Made by a program: the position numbers and the translations under genes. Under the pieces are notes generated by a model. The model worked only from the letters and a program-made list of their open reading frames with translations. It was not told the DNA's origin and made no database searches. 64,000 bases of DNA from NCBI GenBank assembly GCA_907165275.2, contig OU015659.1, forward strand, positions 7,792,501-7,856,500, in the 5' to 3' direction. Numbering within the stretch: the stretch's first letter is position 1; every line of letters begins with the position of its first letter. Source of the DNA: Zygaena filipendulae. Its lineage: Eukaryota; Arthropoda; Insecta; Lepidoptera; Zygaenidae. Below are positions 20,757-31,680 of this stretch, one piece after another.

Positions 20757-21801
20757 TAGTAGATTATACACCAAGGGGATAAAGCACTGTTTTATGTCAC
20801 GGGCGCTACATTGAATCCTGAACATAACGAAGGACTCCAAATTTAACTCCCGAGCGCAGCGAGGGTGTTATAAGTTAATTCCCGACCAAAGGGAGGGAAT
20901 TAAGATTGAGTCCTGAGTGCAGTGAGGGATTCAAGCGCCCAAGAAAAAAACAGTTTTATCCCTGTGGTGTATACTCTACTTTTCTCACATAATGCGAGAC
21001 AATAAAAAACCAGGCTTAGTAGATCCTATATAGCCACTTCTTTCAGCTGGCGTGGCCTACTCGATTTGACAAACAAATGAAGTTCGTCTCACTGCGAATC
21101 TAGTGGGCCACGGCTTCGGTCTTCGAAAATCGAGTTGGCCGCGCCCGCTGAGAACACATTCTGTTTAGCGAAATGAGACGTTATGGACATAGCAATAAGA
21201 ATTATGAAAGTGAAAATCACATTATTGACCAGCGGGTTATAATGAAATTCAATAGAACATTATAACCCGGCTAAAGCCAAGAGATATAATGTCTTGCTTT
21301 CGGTAAGGTTTACATGACATATAATTCGGCATTGTCGAGCATGTGGTGTAAAAACATTTTTCCATACCACATGCTCGATAATGTCCAATTACATATTACG
21401 AAATCTCAACGTAAAGCAAGGCATTACATCCCAACCCAAGAGAGGGAGGTAATGTTGTATGAAACTCCCAAGGGAGTAAAGTGATTTGAGTTTGGAACGT
21501 TATTTGTAGGAAAACTCTTAGCATTTTGTTTTCTTTTTATGTGATCTGCCTGTGGTGGCCAGTTCTATTTTCTGATAAACCGTATGCCCGTGTAAAGAGG
21601 GTTTATGTCTCGCAGTAGGTATGAAAAGTAGGGTATGCACCTCGAGGATAAAGTCTGTCTTCGTCACGGGCAGCTTAAACCCCTCGCTTCGCTCAGGAGT
21701 TAAATTTTTAACTCTAGAGTCCCTCCTTACCCTCATGGTTCAATATGCCGCCCGTGACGTAAGACACTGCTTTACTCCCTCGGTGCATAATCTACTACTA
21801 C
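20757..21801. mobile_element. 1.04-kb foldback element with composite arms
   Basis: The left end AGTAGATTATACACC...GGGATAAAGCACTG is inverted at the right end (21750-21801: CACTGCTTTACTCCC...GGTGCATAATCTACT). The two arms meet near 21349-21365 at GCATGTGGTGT / ACCACATGC around a short loop, so the whole element folds back. The left arm (20757-21349) is about 99% identical to 50842-51437 on the opposite strand; the right arm is only loosely similar to the left. Each arm's outer 180-230 bases is itself an inverted repeat (20757-20986 and about 21625-21801). A further perfect hairpin GGGTTATAATG/CATTATAACCC sits at 21234-21268. No transposase frame. Confidence 0.75.
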
Positions 21802-21810
21802 TTTAAAATG

Positions 21811-21840
21811 AGTAATCATTAAAACGACTGAGTGCGGCGG
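21811..21840. mobile_element. Solo terminus of the TAA-type MITE
   Basis: AGTAATCATTAAAACGACTG then AGTGCGGCGG matches the right ends of 3274-3481 and 36015-36251 and is followed by TTA. No left end is present; the sequence to its left is the foldback element, which probably replaced or split the rest. Confidence 0.6.
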
Positions 21841-22435
21841 TTACTTTTGCAGATGAAATAATATTTTGAAAATTTAAAACTTTGTTCAGATTAAGAAGAA
21901 ATACGTTTTAACTTTTTTCGATACGAATTAATAATAATTATTTCGTTAAGTAAACTTCCATTAGGTAAATACTATGTGAGATTGTTGTGCGAACTGAAGT
22001 CATCTAAAAGCGGGTTGGGTGCTACTTAAGAATTGATTAAATAATTACGTGAAACGTAAAGCGTACCCACCTACTTGCCTCTCGTTCTTAATTCAATTTG
22101 TGTCACAAAGGCCCTGTGTTGCGTCTTATATTGTCTCTACCTGCGAAGTTACTGCCGGATTCGTTGGTAGGTTGTATTAGATAAGTGTATTACATAAGTA
22201 ATTGTGCGTACGTATTCGTCGAGAAGCCAAACATTACAGCATCGTCGTCGGTGTACTAGTTAGCGGATTCGATTCCCGCATCAGGGTAAACATTAATTAT
22301 GTGACGATCACGTTGGTACGCATTTTGTACGTATTAAAAAAAGTATACAAATATCATACAAGTTCTGCTTAGTTTAGGGTCAAGTGATGCTGTGTATTCT
22401 GGTTCAAGCTTTATTTTTATCTACCAGATGCTGGC
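21841..22435. other. Unassigned stretch
   Basis: CGGATTCGATTCCCGC at about 22264 resembles a tRNA T-arm/B-box, but no A-box or stems are visible around it. No gene. Confidence 0.35.
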
Positions 22436-22650
22436 CTCCGCGGTAACCCCGCTTTAATTCGGAGTTCCTGCAGAAATACCGGTTCTTATGTTATAGGGGG
22501 CAAACGGGCTACAAAATAACCAATGTTGTTTTCTGTACCCTAATCACGTGTACCTATGTAAAATTTCACGATCATTGGTTCAATAGTTGAGGTTCGAAAG
22601 GTAACAGACAGACAGAGAGTTATTTTCGCATTGATATTATTGGTATGGAT
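22436..22650 (+). repeat. Degenerate short interspersed repeat
   Basis: Recognisable pieces in order: CCGCGGTAACCCCGC, ATTCGGAGTTCCTGCAG, TTCTGTACCC, TGTAAAATTTCACGATCATT and ACAGACAGACAGAG, ending ATATTATTGGTATGGAT. It follows the CTAGCTGT family layout with several indels. Confidence 0.5.
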
Positions 22651-23269
22651 AGTCTATAAGTTTGCGTAGGGTCAATTGAAGTTGTCTAGATCTACTATTA
22701 CCTATAAAAACATGTGAGGCACAATAAAACTACAGTTTCGATAACTCTTTATAATCTCAAAATTCTGAAAGTAAAATAGTTTAAAAACCTTCACTTAAAA
22801 TTACGTAATCATTATAATGTCTATGAGGGCGGCCGTTGGTGTCTCTACCTAAAGGAAAGGAAAGCTTTGAAAGTTCGCTAGGTTGTTATAGGAGTTAATG
22901 AAGCCGCCTCCAACCAACGCCCCGCTGAAGTATATTCACGCGGCTTCTAAGAAAAAAGCGAGTGTTCCTACGTGTATAAAAACAGGCAAAGGGTATATTA
23001 CATTGCAAATTTATTCGTTACGATTTGAAATTTAAATGTGAAATTCATCAAAGTTTCTACTCCTCGTGTTGGCTTCTTACTTAATGTCGGTGTGTGATTG
23101 AGTTAGTATGATACGATCGCCGATGACATAATATAGGATAAAATATCTCCTAGTTTCATCGATCTAATGTTATTACGTAATTAAATTTATAAGTAACTAA
23201 AGATTGACAGACAGACAGAGTTACTTATAATATTAGTATGGATTTTGAACTATACCTGTAAAATTATCT
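22651..23269. other. Unassigned stretch with a GC-richer patch
   Basis: 22820-22955 contains GGGCGGCCGTTGGTG and a loosely inverse CCAACCAACGCCCCGC. It does not match anything else in the window and shows no frame. Confidence 0.35.
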
Positions 23270-23400
23270 AGTGAAGTTTAATAATTGCGGAGATGAGGAT
23301 GGTGGAGGATGGTGGAGAATTGGTCGCCACCGTGGAAATCCTTGAGGAGATTTCTCCCAACAGTGGACGTCTATCCGCTGATATGATGATGATGATGCCC
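23270..23400 (+). repeat. LINE 3' end with GAT tail
   Basis: GGAGATTTCTCCCAACAGTG then GACGTCTATCCGCTGATATG and a GAT run (about 23381-23397) matches the familiar lepidopteran LINE ending in which a 'CCCAGCAGTGGGACG...GGCTGATGATGATG' phrase closes the element. GGATGGTGGAG is tandemly doubled just upstream (23298-23318). Coding sequence is not retained. Confidence 0.65.
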
Positions 23401-23845
23401 TCCTGTTAATAGATATATTAACGCCTTTATTAACCTGAAATATACAGGGTGTAAGGTTCGACGAGAGGCTTATTAAGGAAAAGTTTTCAATATCCAATAA
23501 TCGTCGAATATTTCAAAAATAGAGCCTTAGAAAAGCGTTATCGTGAAAGATTTACTAAAAAATTTTCAATATTTTCCAAAATATTCAACTTTTAATTTTG
23601 TGAAACGGAACGTTGCAACGAAACACCAATCACAGCGAAGCTTGACACATGACGTCACTTTTATTTTTTTAGGAAACATTTACCTTCTTCAGAGAAGGCA
23701 AAAGAAACTAAGTGCATACAGTCAACGCATATTTTCCATTTTCTGAAGTTTTTTACTTTAAAATTCATCGGTAAGATGCATTTCTATTTTTACTGGAACT
23801 TTTGGAAGTAAATCGACCCAGTTCAAACTTAATTTCTTCTTCTTC

Positions 23846-23955
23846 TTCTTTAATTATGGCGTCTATAATTATAATTTGCCAATGACAATGTTTCTTAATA
23901 ATAACAATCTCTTCATCTACTTCTTTAATCATGGCGAATCGCCAATGACAATGTT
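23846..23955. repeat. Imperfect two-copy repeat, spacing 75 bp
   Basis: TTCTTTAATTATGGCG ... GCCAATGACAATGTT (23846-23893) recurs as TTCTTTAATCATGGCG ... GCCAATGACAATGTT (23921-23954). It follows a TTC microsatellite (23835-23850). Function unknown. Confidence 0.6.
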
Positions 23956-25984
23956 AGATTGTTCCCCAAGTTAAAACATGGCTCTTTTGAAAGTCATTCG
24001 CTTCTGGATATTGAAGTTATCTGTCTGTCAGTGTCACATGACCCTGTCAAAACGACAGTGACATTTCTATGACACATTAATAAGGCGTAATTTTGAACTA
24101 GTGACGTCATTCCGCGTTTGGGCGGGTTTGGAAGGTCTAAAGTAGGAACTTTGAAACGCTCTATTTAATTAATTTATGCATATTTTTTTTCTTTTTTTTG
24201 TTTCGTTTAAGTAGGCCATTATATCTTTAAAATAGACTGAAAAAAAAATTCATGCAAGTACCCTATTTTTTAGGGTTATTCACATTCTTAAATTGAATTA
24301 ATCTGGAACAGCACTATCTACTTAAAAGACAAGTGTCGTATCGTTTGTTATTCATTCAAACTAAAAGCCTGCTTCGGTACTTAACTACATACATACCTAT
24401 TGATTGCACGATCGAATAGTTATTTTGCTATAGGTATGGTGCAGAGCTATAGACAGAGGAGGTATTTTTTTATAGTTTATGGAAAAAAATGTTTGGTTAT
24501 TCTAGTACATAAATCGGGTTGATCTCGTTTCAGTTGCGTTTGGTTGAAACCGTTTAACATATTATAAATTGAATTACTTGAAAATGACTTACAAGCACGG
24601 TCAGCAATCATGTAATTTAGTTGGCTACTGGCTACGTATTTTCAACACAGAAACTTCATAAGCTGATACAAGCAAAGTCATCTATATAGAGTTACAACTT
24701 TTTAAATATATGGGTAACAACTTTTTTGTTTGTATAATCTAAACTAGGAAGCATTATAAAACGCGCCTAACACTTTTAACAGTAGCTGTCATTATATATT
24801 TATATTTCTGTGTCAATTGAAATTGTAACAAATGACTTTTGTTCAGTAGGTATTGCTAGGTTTTAATTGGACAGTAAAGTTTCGTTGTGGCAGTTCCTCT
24901 ATGTGCACTGAAATTCTAAGGTGATTCGGCGCCAGTCAAAAATAAAGCTCTTAGAAAGATTTTGCAGTTTATAGCACTATAAACTTTAATACTCGTATCA
25001 AACCGTACAACGAGGCAAATAAAAAATTATTTAACTTGACGCTAGCTAAAATACCCTAAATAAGAGAATGGAAGATAACTTATTTACGATAAGTTTTGAC
25101 AACTGGTAAAAATGTTGAGCTACTTTCGAGGCTGTCAGTGTATAGGGTACATACAGAATCTATGTTCTTTTGTAGCTGGATTACATAAGGTATATTCTCC
25201 AATCCCCATAGGTTGGATGACGCATGCAAGTTGCTACAGAACTAACTAACTAGATTTTGAAGTGGTTTAATAATGGAAAGAAAGAAGATTCTATTACAAT
25301 TTTTTGACGTTTTAATAATTAAGGCAATAAATAAAATCTAATATCCTTTTAAAATGTTAAATTCAAGTTTCTCGGCTATGACGGGAGAAACTTTGGCAAT
25401 TTTGGCGCTCCTCAATAATGGGCTTTCAGCGGAAATTAAATACCCTTTGCAATCCTAACAATTTAGCGCAGTTAACTTAGATACTTACCTATATTATTGT
25501 TTATTGCTTCATGGCTCGCGAGACACGCTAACAACATAACTCAAATTAATATCTAAGCTAAATATTCTATCAAGCGTTAGAGAATTCGATGTTATTGTGT
25601 GTAATAATTTTGATAAAAGATTCGACGAACGAAAATGTAGGTATAGCAAAAAGTTTTGTGCTGTTTTGACCTCAGGAACGTTGTTAATATAAGGTAGCCT
25701 GGTCCGAGATATTTGCTAGTTTTGTGTGGAATACAAAAAAAAATATTGAAGTAAATAAAATGAGTCAAGCGACGTAATAAAAACTGGTATAGGTTCGTTC
25801 ATGCAGCATAATGCAGCTCTACTTAAAATTTATATTATTTCGAATTCATCTATCACTTCAACTCACCTGTGTAACTAGAATAGTTATACCTATTAATTAA
25901 TTATAATTTGAAGTCACACGCAGAGTTACCTACACATTTGTAAACTACTGAAATTAGAATTAGATAGTTATATTTTTACCTAGC
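23956..25984. other. Unassigned stretch
   Basis: TGACGTCA occurs at 24102, as it does at 23650 just upstream, but I could not assemble inverted termini round the pair. The rest is AT-rich with no credible frame. Confidence 0.35.
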
Positions 25985-26470
25985 AAAGAATGGAGTTAGG
26001 GAAAGGAGGGTTAAAAATGTGGATATAGGGGAAGAATAGCCGAACTGGAGGTGGACTGGGCACCTAAGGACCGAATGGATATAGATAGATATCCCCACAA
26101 AATTACAGAATGGATATCTAGGACGGGACAATGATTCGAAAAACAGCCCTGAAGACGTGACTATGATCAGAGGCGTCTCTAGGCCATGTAGCGCCCGTGT
26201 GCTAAGATTACCCTAGCGCCCCCAGTAAGCCGCGCGGTTAAAATGGAATAGGTACAAATTACAAGTATGTAACACATCAAGTTACCACAAACTGACAAAT
26301 CTCAGTGGATAATAAACTCTATTGTTTGGAGATTTTTGAAGAAGAAATTTCCGCCGAGCCCCTAGGATTGCAGCTAAAAAGACCCACCCTGCATATAGGT
26401 AGAGACGCCTCTGACTATGATGTTGATTGACCGTCGCCGGTCACTGTCGCGGCTACGTCTGCATCACTCG
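25985..26470 (+). pseudogene. Decayed LINE C-terminal fragment, split by a MITE
   Basis: Before the MITE, translation with frameshifts gives pieces such as RMGVRER, IAELEVDWA and HKITEWISR. These echo the 'WRWAGHLAR...WSTKVTEWRPR' C-terminal tail common to several insect non-LTR retrotransposons. After the MITE the sequence continues ATGTTGATTGACC. The remnant is short and heavily decayed; no catalytic residues are present. Family assignment is from resemblance only. Confidence 0.5.
26168..26413. mobile_element. hAT-like MITE with 8-bp target duplication
   Basis: A perfect 14-base inverted repeat CAGAGGCGTCTCTA bounds the 246-bp element, and ACTATGAT is duplicated exactly on either side (26160-26167 and 26414-26421). 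Eight-base duplications with CAG-starting ends are the hAT signature. The interior (GCGCCC, CCTAGCGCCCCC, GCCGAGCCCC) is GC-richer than its surroundings and non-coding. It lies in the decayed LINE fragment, so it is younger than that LINE. Confidence 0.85.
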
Positions 26471-27620
26471 CATGAGTTTGCAGTATTAACCGTACCTAAA
26501 CTAGAATGTCGAGGTGGTCTGCGCCCTTTCTTAATTGTGCTTTAATTATGTAATGTTACTTAGGTACTTGCAGTTTGGTACTTCTACGTACTTAGGAAAT
26601 ACTTATTCATAGTGACCATACAATGTGATAAACAATGATTTTTTATTAAGTGGATAACTGTTATTAATTAAGTGGATTACTGTTACTGGCCCTAATTCAA
26701 AATGTCTAAGTTTTAATAAAATGAAAGAGGTATAATAATATTTACATTTCTCGGGCACTAGAAATAGTGTCCTGATTAATCGTTTGGTCTAGAACCTATA
26801 GATAACTTTCAGGTTACCTACTTACAGAACAGTTTAAAACAAAAAAGACTTGCCAAGGAATCTTAAAATTCGTACAGGTGAAACTGCTGACATTAGCTAG
26901 TCTATTATGACCCAAGATAATCCATTGACATTAGGTAGTTCCGGTTTAAATGTAGAAATATTTATTTTGTATTAACTACCATTGTTTGCGCTGGCAGCCC
27001 TAAGCAAACTTAAGTTATACTAAGAAAACTAACCGAGAAAACCCCTTGAGAAAAACCTTTTTGCTTGGGACTCAAACTTTATTTTATCACACTTTTCTTT
27101 CAAGTTTAACGCGGAGCTGTGAATAGCTATAATTTGTATTATAATAAACAATTTGTAACTTACAGGTAGGTATCATAAATACGAAAGTTTGTGCCGTCTC
27201 GCGTCTGTGCTTTATAATTGGACGCAGATAAGCAATAACATGTTAACCCACAAAATTAAGTTACCTATTCAGAACGATTTATCGAGAGTTAGGGAACGTT
27301 TTTAATTATGTGTTTACCTTATTACATTGTTTAAGTATGTTACTAAATATTGAACATGAAAAATGTTGACAGAAAATGACGCTATAATTTTAAAACACGA
27401 TTTACTCAAAATTTCTGGGTTAACACACAATTTGTGGGTTAACACACTGTTGCTTATCTATTTCTAATTATAAAGAAAAGATACAAAAAGTTTTCGAGGA
27501 ATCCCGAAATTCGGGTAACACAAACAGGAATTTGAAGTAGGTACCTAATATTATCTGTGGTAACGTACCTAGATACCTATTAATCTATAATAGAGTATCT
27601 ATAATGCTATTGTGAAAGTG
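26471..27620. other. Unassigned stretch with decayed repeat ends
   Basis: Degenerate minus-oriented short-repeat ends are visible near 26850-26905 (GTGAAACTGCTGACATTAGC) and 27490-27535 (GAGGAATCCCGAAATTC). Nothing else recognised. Confidence 0.35.
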
Positions 27621-27645
27621 AAATAAATAAATCTAAATCTAAATC
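27621..27645 (+). repeat. LINE-type tail (AAATAAATAAATCTAAATC)
   Basis: A short tandem of TAAATC after AAATAAATAAA, as found at LINE 3' ends. The body of the element is not recognisable upstream. Confidence 0.45.
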
Positions 27646-28000
27646 AAGGTGGATTGAGCAATAATGTCAAAAGTTTGCCTTTAAATCACCATCTCATGTA
27701 TGTTTACAGATTTTTATAGTTTAGGCGCTAAGGGATATATTTATGAAAAAAAAAAAACTTCTATGGACTTTAAAAAAAAAACAGACGTTAATAGGTTTTA
27801 TAGTTGGATGAACATTTTAAGTGGACGTGGATGGCCAAACCCAAAGACTTATTAAGCGACACTATATTAGAATGATACAATAGAGCAGAATGTAGATTTT
27901 TCTCCGAAATGGGTTTGATTCCCATTTACGAAATCCTAAGTACTTTTTACTACTAGTTTACTACACGTTTTATCTATAGGTAGGTATTAGGTAGGTATCT
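27646..28000. other. Unassigned stretch
   Basis: AT-rich, A-runs at 27748-27782, no feature recognised. Confidence 0.35.
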
Positions 28001-28400
28001 ATATAATAAAAATGAATCGCCAGATGTGTTGCTAAGCGCATAACTTCCAAACGACTGCACCAAATTGGAAAATTGTTTATTTTTTTGTGTTCGTTATTGT
28101 CAGGACAAGGTTTATACAAAAGAAGTTTGGAGTTCCTGCGGGAATTCCGAAACTCATGTGGATGAATCTCCAAAACGGTTGGACCAATATTGACGGGACT
28201 TTCATTGCTAATTAGCTGGTATAATATAAAAATTACTCCTTATTTCTCTTGGTCACGCCATAACTTAAGAACGACTTGACTAATCACCATTAAATTTTGC
28301 ACACAGGTTGTCAGAGGTACAGGGAAGGACATAGGGTACTTTTTATCCCAGAATTCCCACGGGAACTCTGAAATTACCGCAGGTGAAATAGACTAGGTAC
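28001..28400 (-). repeat. Composite short interspersed repeat
   Basis: On plus it reads ATGAATCGCCAGATGTGTTG, AAGTTTGGAGTTCCTGCGGG, AATTCCGAAACTCATG, GACGGGACTTTCATTGCTAA and TTGGTCACGCCATAAC, then GTCAGAGGTACAGGGAAGGA and TTATCCCAGAATTCCCACGG. The 28120-28240 part repeats 635-760, so the two composites share ancestry. Confidence 0.65.
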
Positions 28401-29249
28401 TATTTTTTATATTGAACGTTTTTTGTTTAATATTTTGTTTTATCGTCTAACGTCACAGGTTAATTGTAAGTTACTTCTCATGCCATATTTGACTGCCTAC
28501 GTCCGAGCGAATGTTGCTGACAGTCTATAGCCGGTGTTACCTTGGGTGTAACACAGCCAGCCCGTAGCTGTTTTTATGGTCCCTCTAAATCACTTTAGGC
28601 TACTTGACCCGAACGTAGCCGATCGCGGCCGAACATTAAAGGGTATGATTTATATTCCAACTTAGCACATTGTCGCCATCTGTTGCACAAGTAGGTACAC
28701 TCATGAAGTAGTTTATTACGAAGGTCGAGTGGGCTGGACGGAGCTCGCTGCTGCATTGTGTTAAACAGCTACTACGTAGGTACCTTTAAGCGCTTATTCC
28801 ACAGTGTAATAAGCGCTTTAGTCTACCTATGTAAGTCCCTACAGGTATTAGTTAACTAATAGCTGGTAGTCTGTGATTTAATATTCTCTCTATAGTGTAA
28901 CAGTGTTAAGAACGTGTTTATGTATTTACTATTTACCAACTTACATGTATGAAAATTTTTGTTATTCTGTTGGTAGGTTTGTTTTTACACAAACACAAGA
29001 ACATTTAGGATATTATGTCTTTGGTCAATTCGAATGATTATGATTATGTTTAACTATTTCCCACTTCTTCATACCTACGCCCACAAAACCGAACATTTTT
29101 GATGTTTGTACTATAACACAGAAAACCGGTAAGTTTTTGAGACCTGAAACAGACAAATTCAAAATGCGGATAAATTGGTCCTAATATGCAAGTTCGGCAT
29201 CTAATAGATACGTAGGTAGGATATATTTTGTCAGGTATGTATTTTGTCA
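28401..29249. other. Unassigned stretch including a GC-richer block
   Basis: 28470-28780 is moderately GC-rich and unique (GCCGATCGCGGCCGAACAT). The 84-codon minus frame at 29050-29304 runs into a repeat and is not convincing. Confidence 0.35.
28788..28818. repeat. Perfect short hairpin
   Basis: AAGCGCTTATT and AATAAGCGCTT pair over 11 bases round a 9-base loop. No T-run follows, so there is no reason to call a terminator; it may be a chance palindrome or a small inverted-repeat relic. Confidence 0.5.
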
Positions 29250-29377
29250 ATCCTACTAATATTATAAATGTGAAAGTGTGGATGTTTGGATGTTTGTTAC
29301 TCAATCACGCAATAACGGGTGAACGGATTTGGATGAAATTTGTCATGCACGTTGTCAGGGGTACAGAGAAGGACTTT
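29250..29377 (-). repeat. Truncated short interspersed repeat
   Basis: On plus: ATCCTACTAATATTATAAAT, GTGGATGTTTGGATGTTTGT, CTCAATCACGCAATAACGGG, GTTGTCAGGGGTACAGAGAA, GGAC, and then the match stops. The GGAATTCC module and CTAGCTGT head are lost. Confidence 0.75.
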
Positions 29378-31345
29378 AGAAGGCGCTGAATGATTAGGAA
29401 AGCCGCAACGCGAAGATGAAGAAGAAGATTGTTTTGGCAGGCAACATAGGCCCATAGATAATTGCCTTACAAACTAACATAATAATTATGTACAATATAA
29501 AACATTGGCTGTTAGTAAATAATACTTAATACCATTTAATACCTATATCTATGTTAATAAGACTATTTTTGACACTGTATCATTCTGGTGTTGGCTGTCG
29601 GTATTAGGTACGTAAGTCAATAATTTAAAAAAAGTAATAATATTATATAGATAATAATAGTGTATGTAATTATGTAGCTATGTAGTTATCAGTGACGACA
29701 ATACCTTAGCAGCAAGGTAGCAAGGTAGAATAGAAAGTAGGTAGGTATACTTAGAACAAGTCTGTAAATTATGTTAGCTCATAGTTTGCAATATGGGAAA
29801 TTCGCATTGTAGGTACCTACCTACTACTTAATAATACAACCTCGCCTAGCAGTGGCAGCCACATTTGCTTGACAGTAAACAGTTTCAAGTTAATAAGACT
29901 GTTCGAGTCATGTGTAGGCAAACTTCATAGAGAGGCAAAGCGACCGTGCCAATATTGTCTTGCAAAGTGCACGACCGCCCTTCGTAATATCATCCTCCGC
30001 GACATTCCTCGATCTTGAAGTCTATGTGAGATGCCACAATTGGCTCATCATATGTTATATGATGTAGGTATATCATTGCATGAATATAAATCACTATGTA
30101 AATAAGTTTGGTGAAGTATTTACATTAGATAATCCGTGCATATAAAGCGGCATAATATGCCAATGAAACTTTGCGTTGACGATGGCGCGTATGAAATGCA
30201 AACAAAAGACATGCAAAAAAGAAATAAGACATTAAAAAGACTGATGAAATATAAAAATTTCATCAGACTTTTGTCCGAAAATGGAATTTTCCAAAAGGAA
30301 TAATGGACACAGTCGTTTTAATTTCATAAAGAAATTTCCAACTCAAACTGCGATGCATTACGTAGGTAGATATTCGCAATCTATACTTTGTTAAAATTAG
30401 TTCATATGAGACAATGTTTAAATTTTGTGAACATGTGTTACCACTGCACAGTTGCAGAGTTCCCACACTGCATATTTATATATACTCACAATGCGGCGAT
30501 GCTCTATTTACATACAGAACGAAGCTTTTGAATGCCTAATACTTATTTTCTTAACACGAAAATTACACGACGTTACTGAGATACGTGTAGCCTATATCTA
30601 TCGCTCATGTTACATTCATTATAAAGCTTACGTTCTGTACCCAAATATTGTCATGGATGTGCGTACGTAATAATGTACGTATATTATACAATATGTTACT
30701 ATATCAACCTTTTGTTGTCCCAAGTGAGGTTAGAGTTTGCGTAAAGCTTAATGACTTATTACAGACCCGCTCTGCCAAGCTCCTCATTAAAAGTATACGA
30801 AAACTTTGTGTTATTTTGAACGTAGGTTATTAATGTTAAAAATAATAAAAGTTTCCCATTTTTTTTTACTATGTACCTACGTAGGTAATAACTAAGGCAC
30901 ACAGTAGGTACGTATTTCAGAAAGTTTTACCAAATATCTATACAATAAAAAGTTAGTAAAATTTGTAGTTTTGTGATATCGACGGTGCCCTAATGCTGTG
31001 CCAAACTACAATACTTTATCCTTGGATTTGCATTTGATATATTAATTTCTAGATTTAATTTTTGCGAGATAAGGAAAAATATTGATATTTTATGGTAGCT
31101 AAAGATACAATATACCTGCCTACCTACTAAAAGGCAGCTGAAGTGCGAGAGTCTATTGAAGTTCTTACGAAAACTAGCCCACGATCCACTTTAACTGGCA
31201 AAAGTCTATATTGCGAGTGTATATTTTATAAGTAACTGCTATAATGTAGGTACGTTTTGTAGAAAGGCGGACGATTCGCTCGCAGATTTAATTTTTGGTC
31301 TGAATTATTGTCTTTATATTTTTTATTTATACACTACTTAATAGA
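29378..31345. other. Unassigned stretch
   Basis: A GAAGAAGAAGA run at 29418. Frames of 60-72 codons (30263-30833) overlap one another and have no motif. No repeats recognised. Confidence 0.35.
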
Positions 31346-31680
31346 CTGGCTCTTCCCCTCGGACCCGCCTAATTTTGGCGTTCTCGCGGAAATTACGGAA
31401 TAAAAGTACACGGTGAAATTTTCGTATTGAAACTTGCTATGGACGCTTTCTGGAGCTCGTCTTCATAGCACTATCTAGAATTTTACTATGATTGGCATTT
31501 CCATGGTAAAATTCTAAATAGTACCTACTATAAAGACGTGGGCTCTAAAAAGGGTCCATAGTAAATTTCACCGTGTAGGTATGCAAAAAATTTATGGTGA
31601 TCGGTTGAGTATTTGGAACCGTAATAGTTACATACATACAGACGGAGATAGATATTAGCATAGACACATCATAGCATGGA
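31346..31680 (+). repeat. Degenerate short interspersed repeat interrupted by a MITE
   Basis: GACCCGCCTAATTTTGGCGT, TCTCGCGGAAATTACGGAAT, AAAAGTA precede the insertion, and GGTATGCAAAAAATTTATGG, TGATCGGTTGAGTATTTGG and ACATACAGACGGAG follow it. Without the MITE this reads as one CTAGCTGT-family copy. Confidence 0.6.
31409..31575. mobile_element. Small MITE in a TA target (Tc1/mariner-like)
   Basis: CACGGTGAAATTT and AAATTTCACCGTG are perfect inverted ends of a 167-bp element, with TA on each side. Similarity continues inward (CTATGGACSCTTT, ATAG, CTAAATAGT-like, AGAATTTTAC), so most of it folds back. It splits a short repeat and is therefore younger. Confidence 0.8.

Noticed and set aside
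22258..22275. tRNA gene from the CGGATTCGATTCCCGC box
   Set aside because: No A-box, anticodon arm or acceptor stem around it.
28788..28818. Transcription terminator
   Set aside because: No adjacent gene and no T-run; in a eukaryotic genome the hairpin alone means little.
30263..30833. Cluster of three overlapping 61-72-codon frames
   Set aside because: On different strands and frames, without motifs; consistent with chance.
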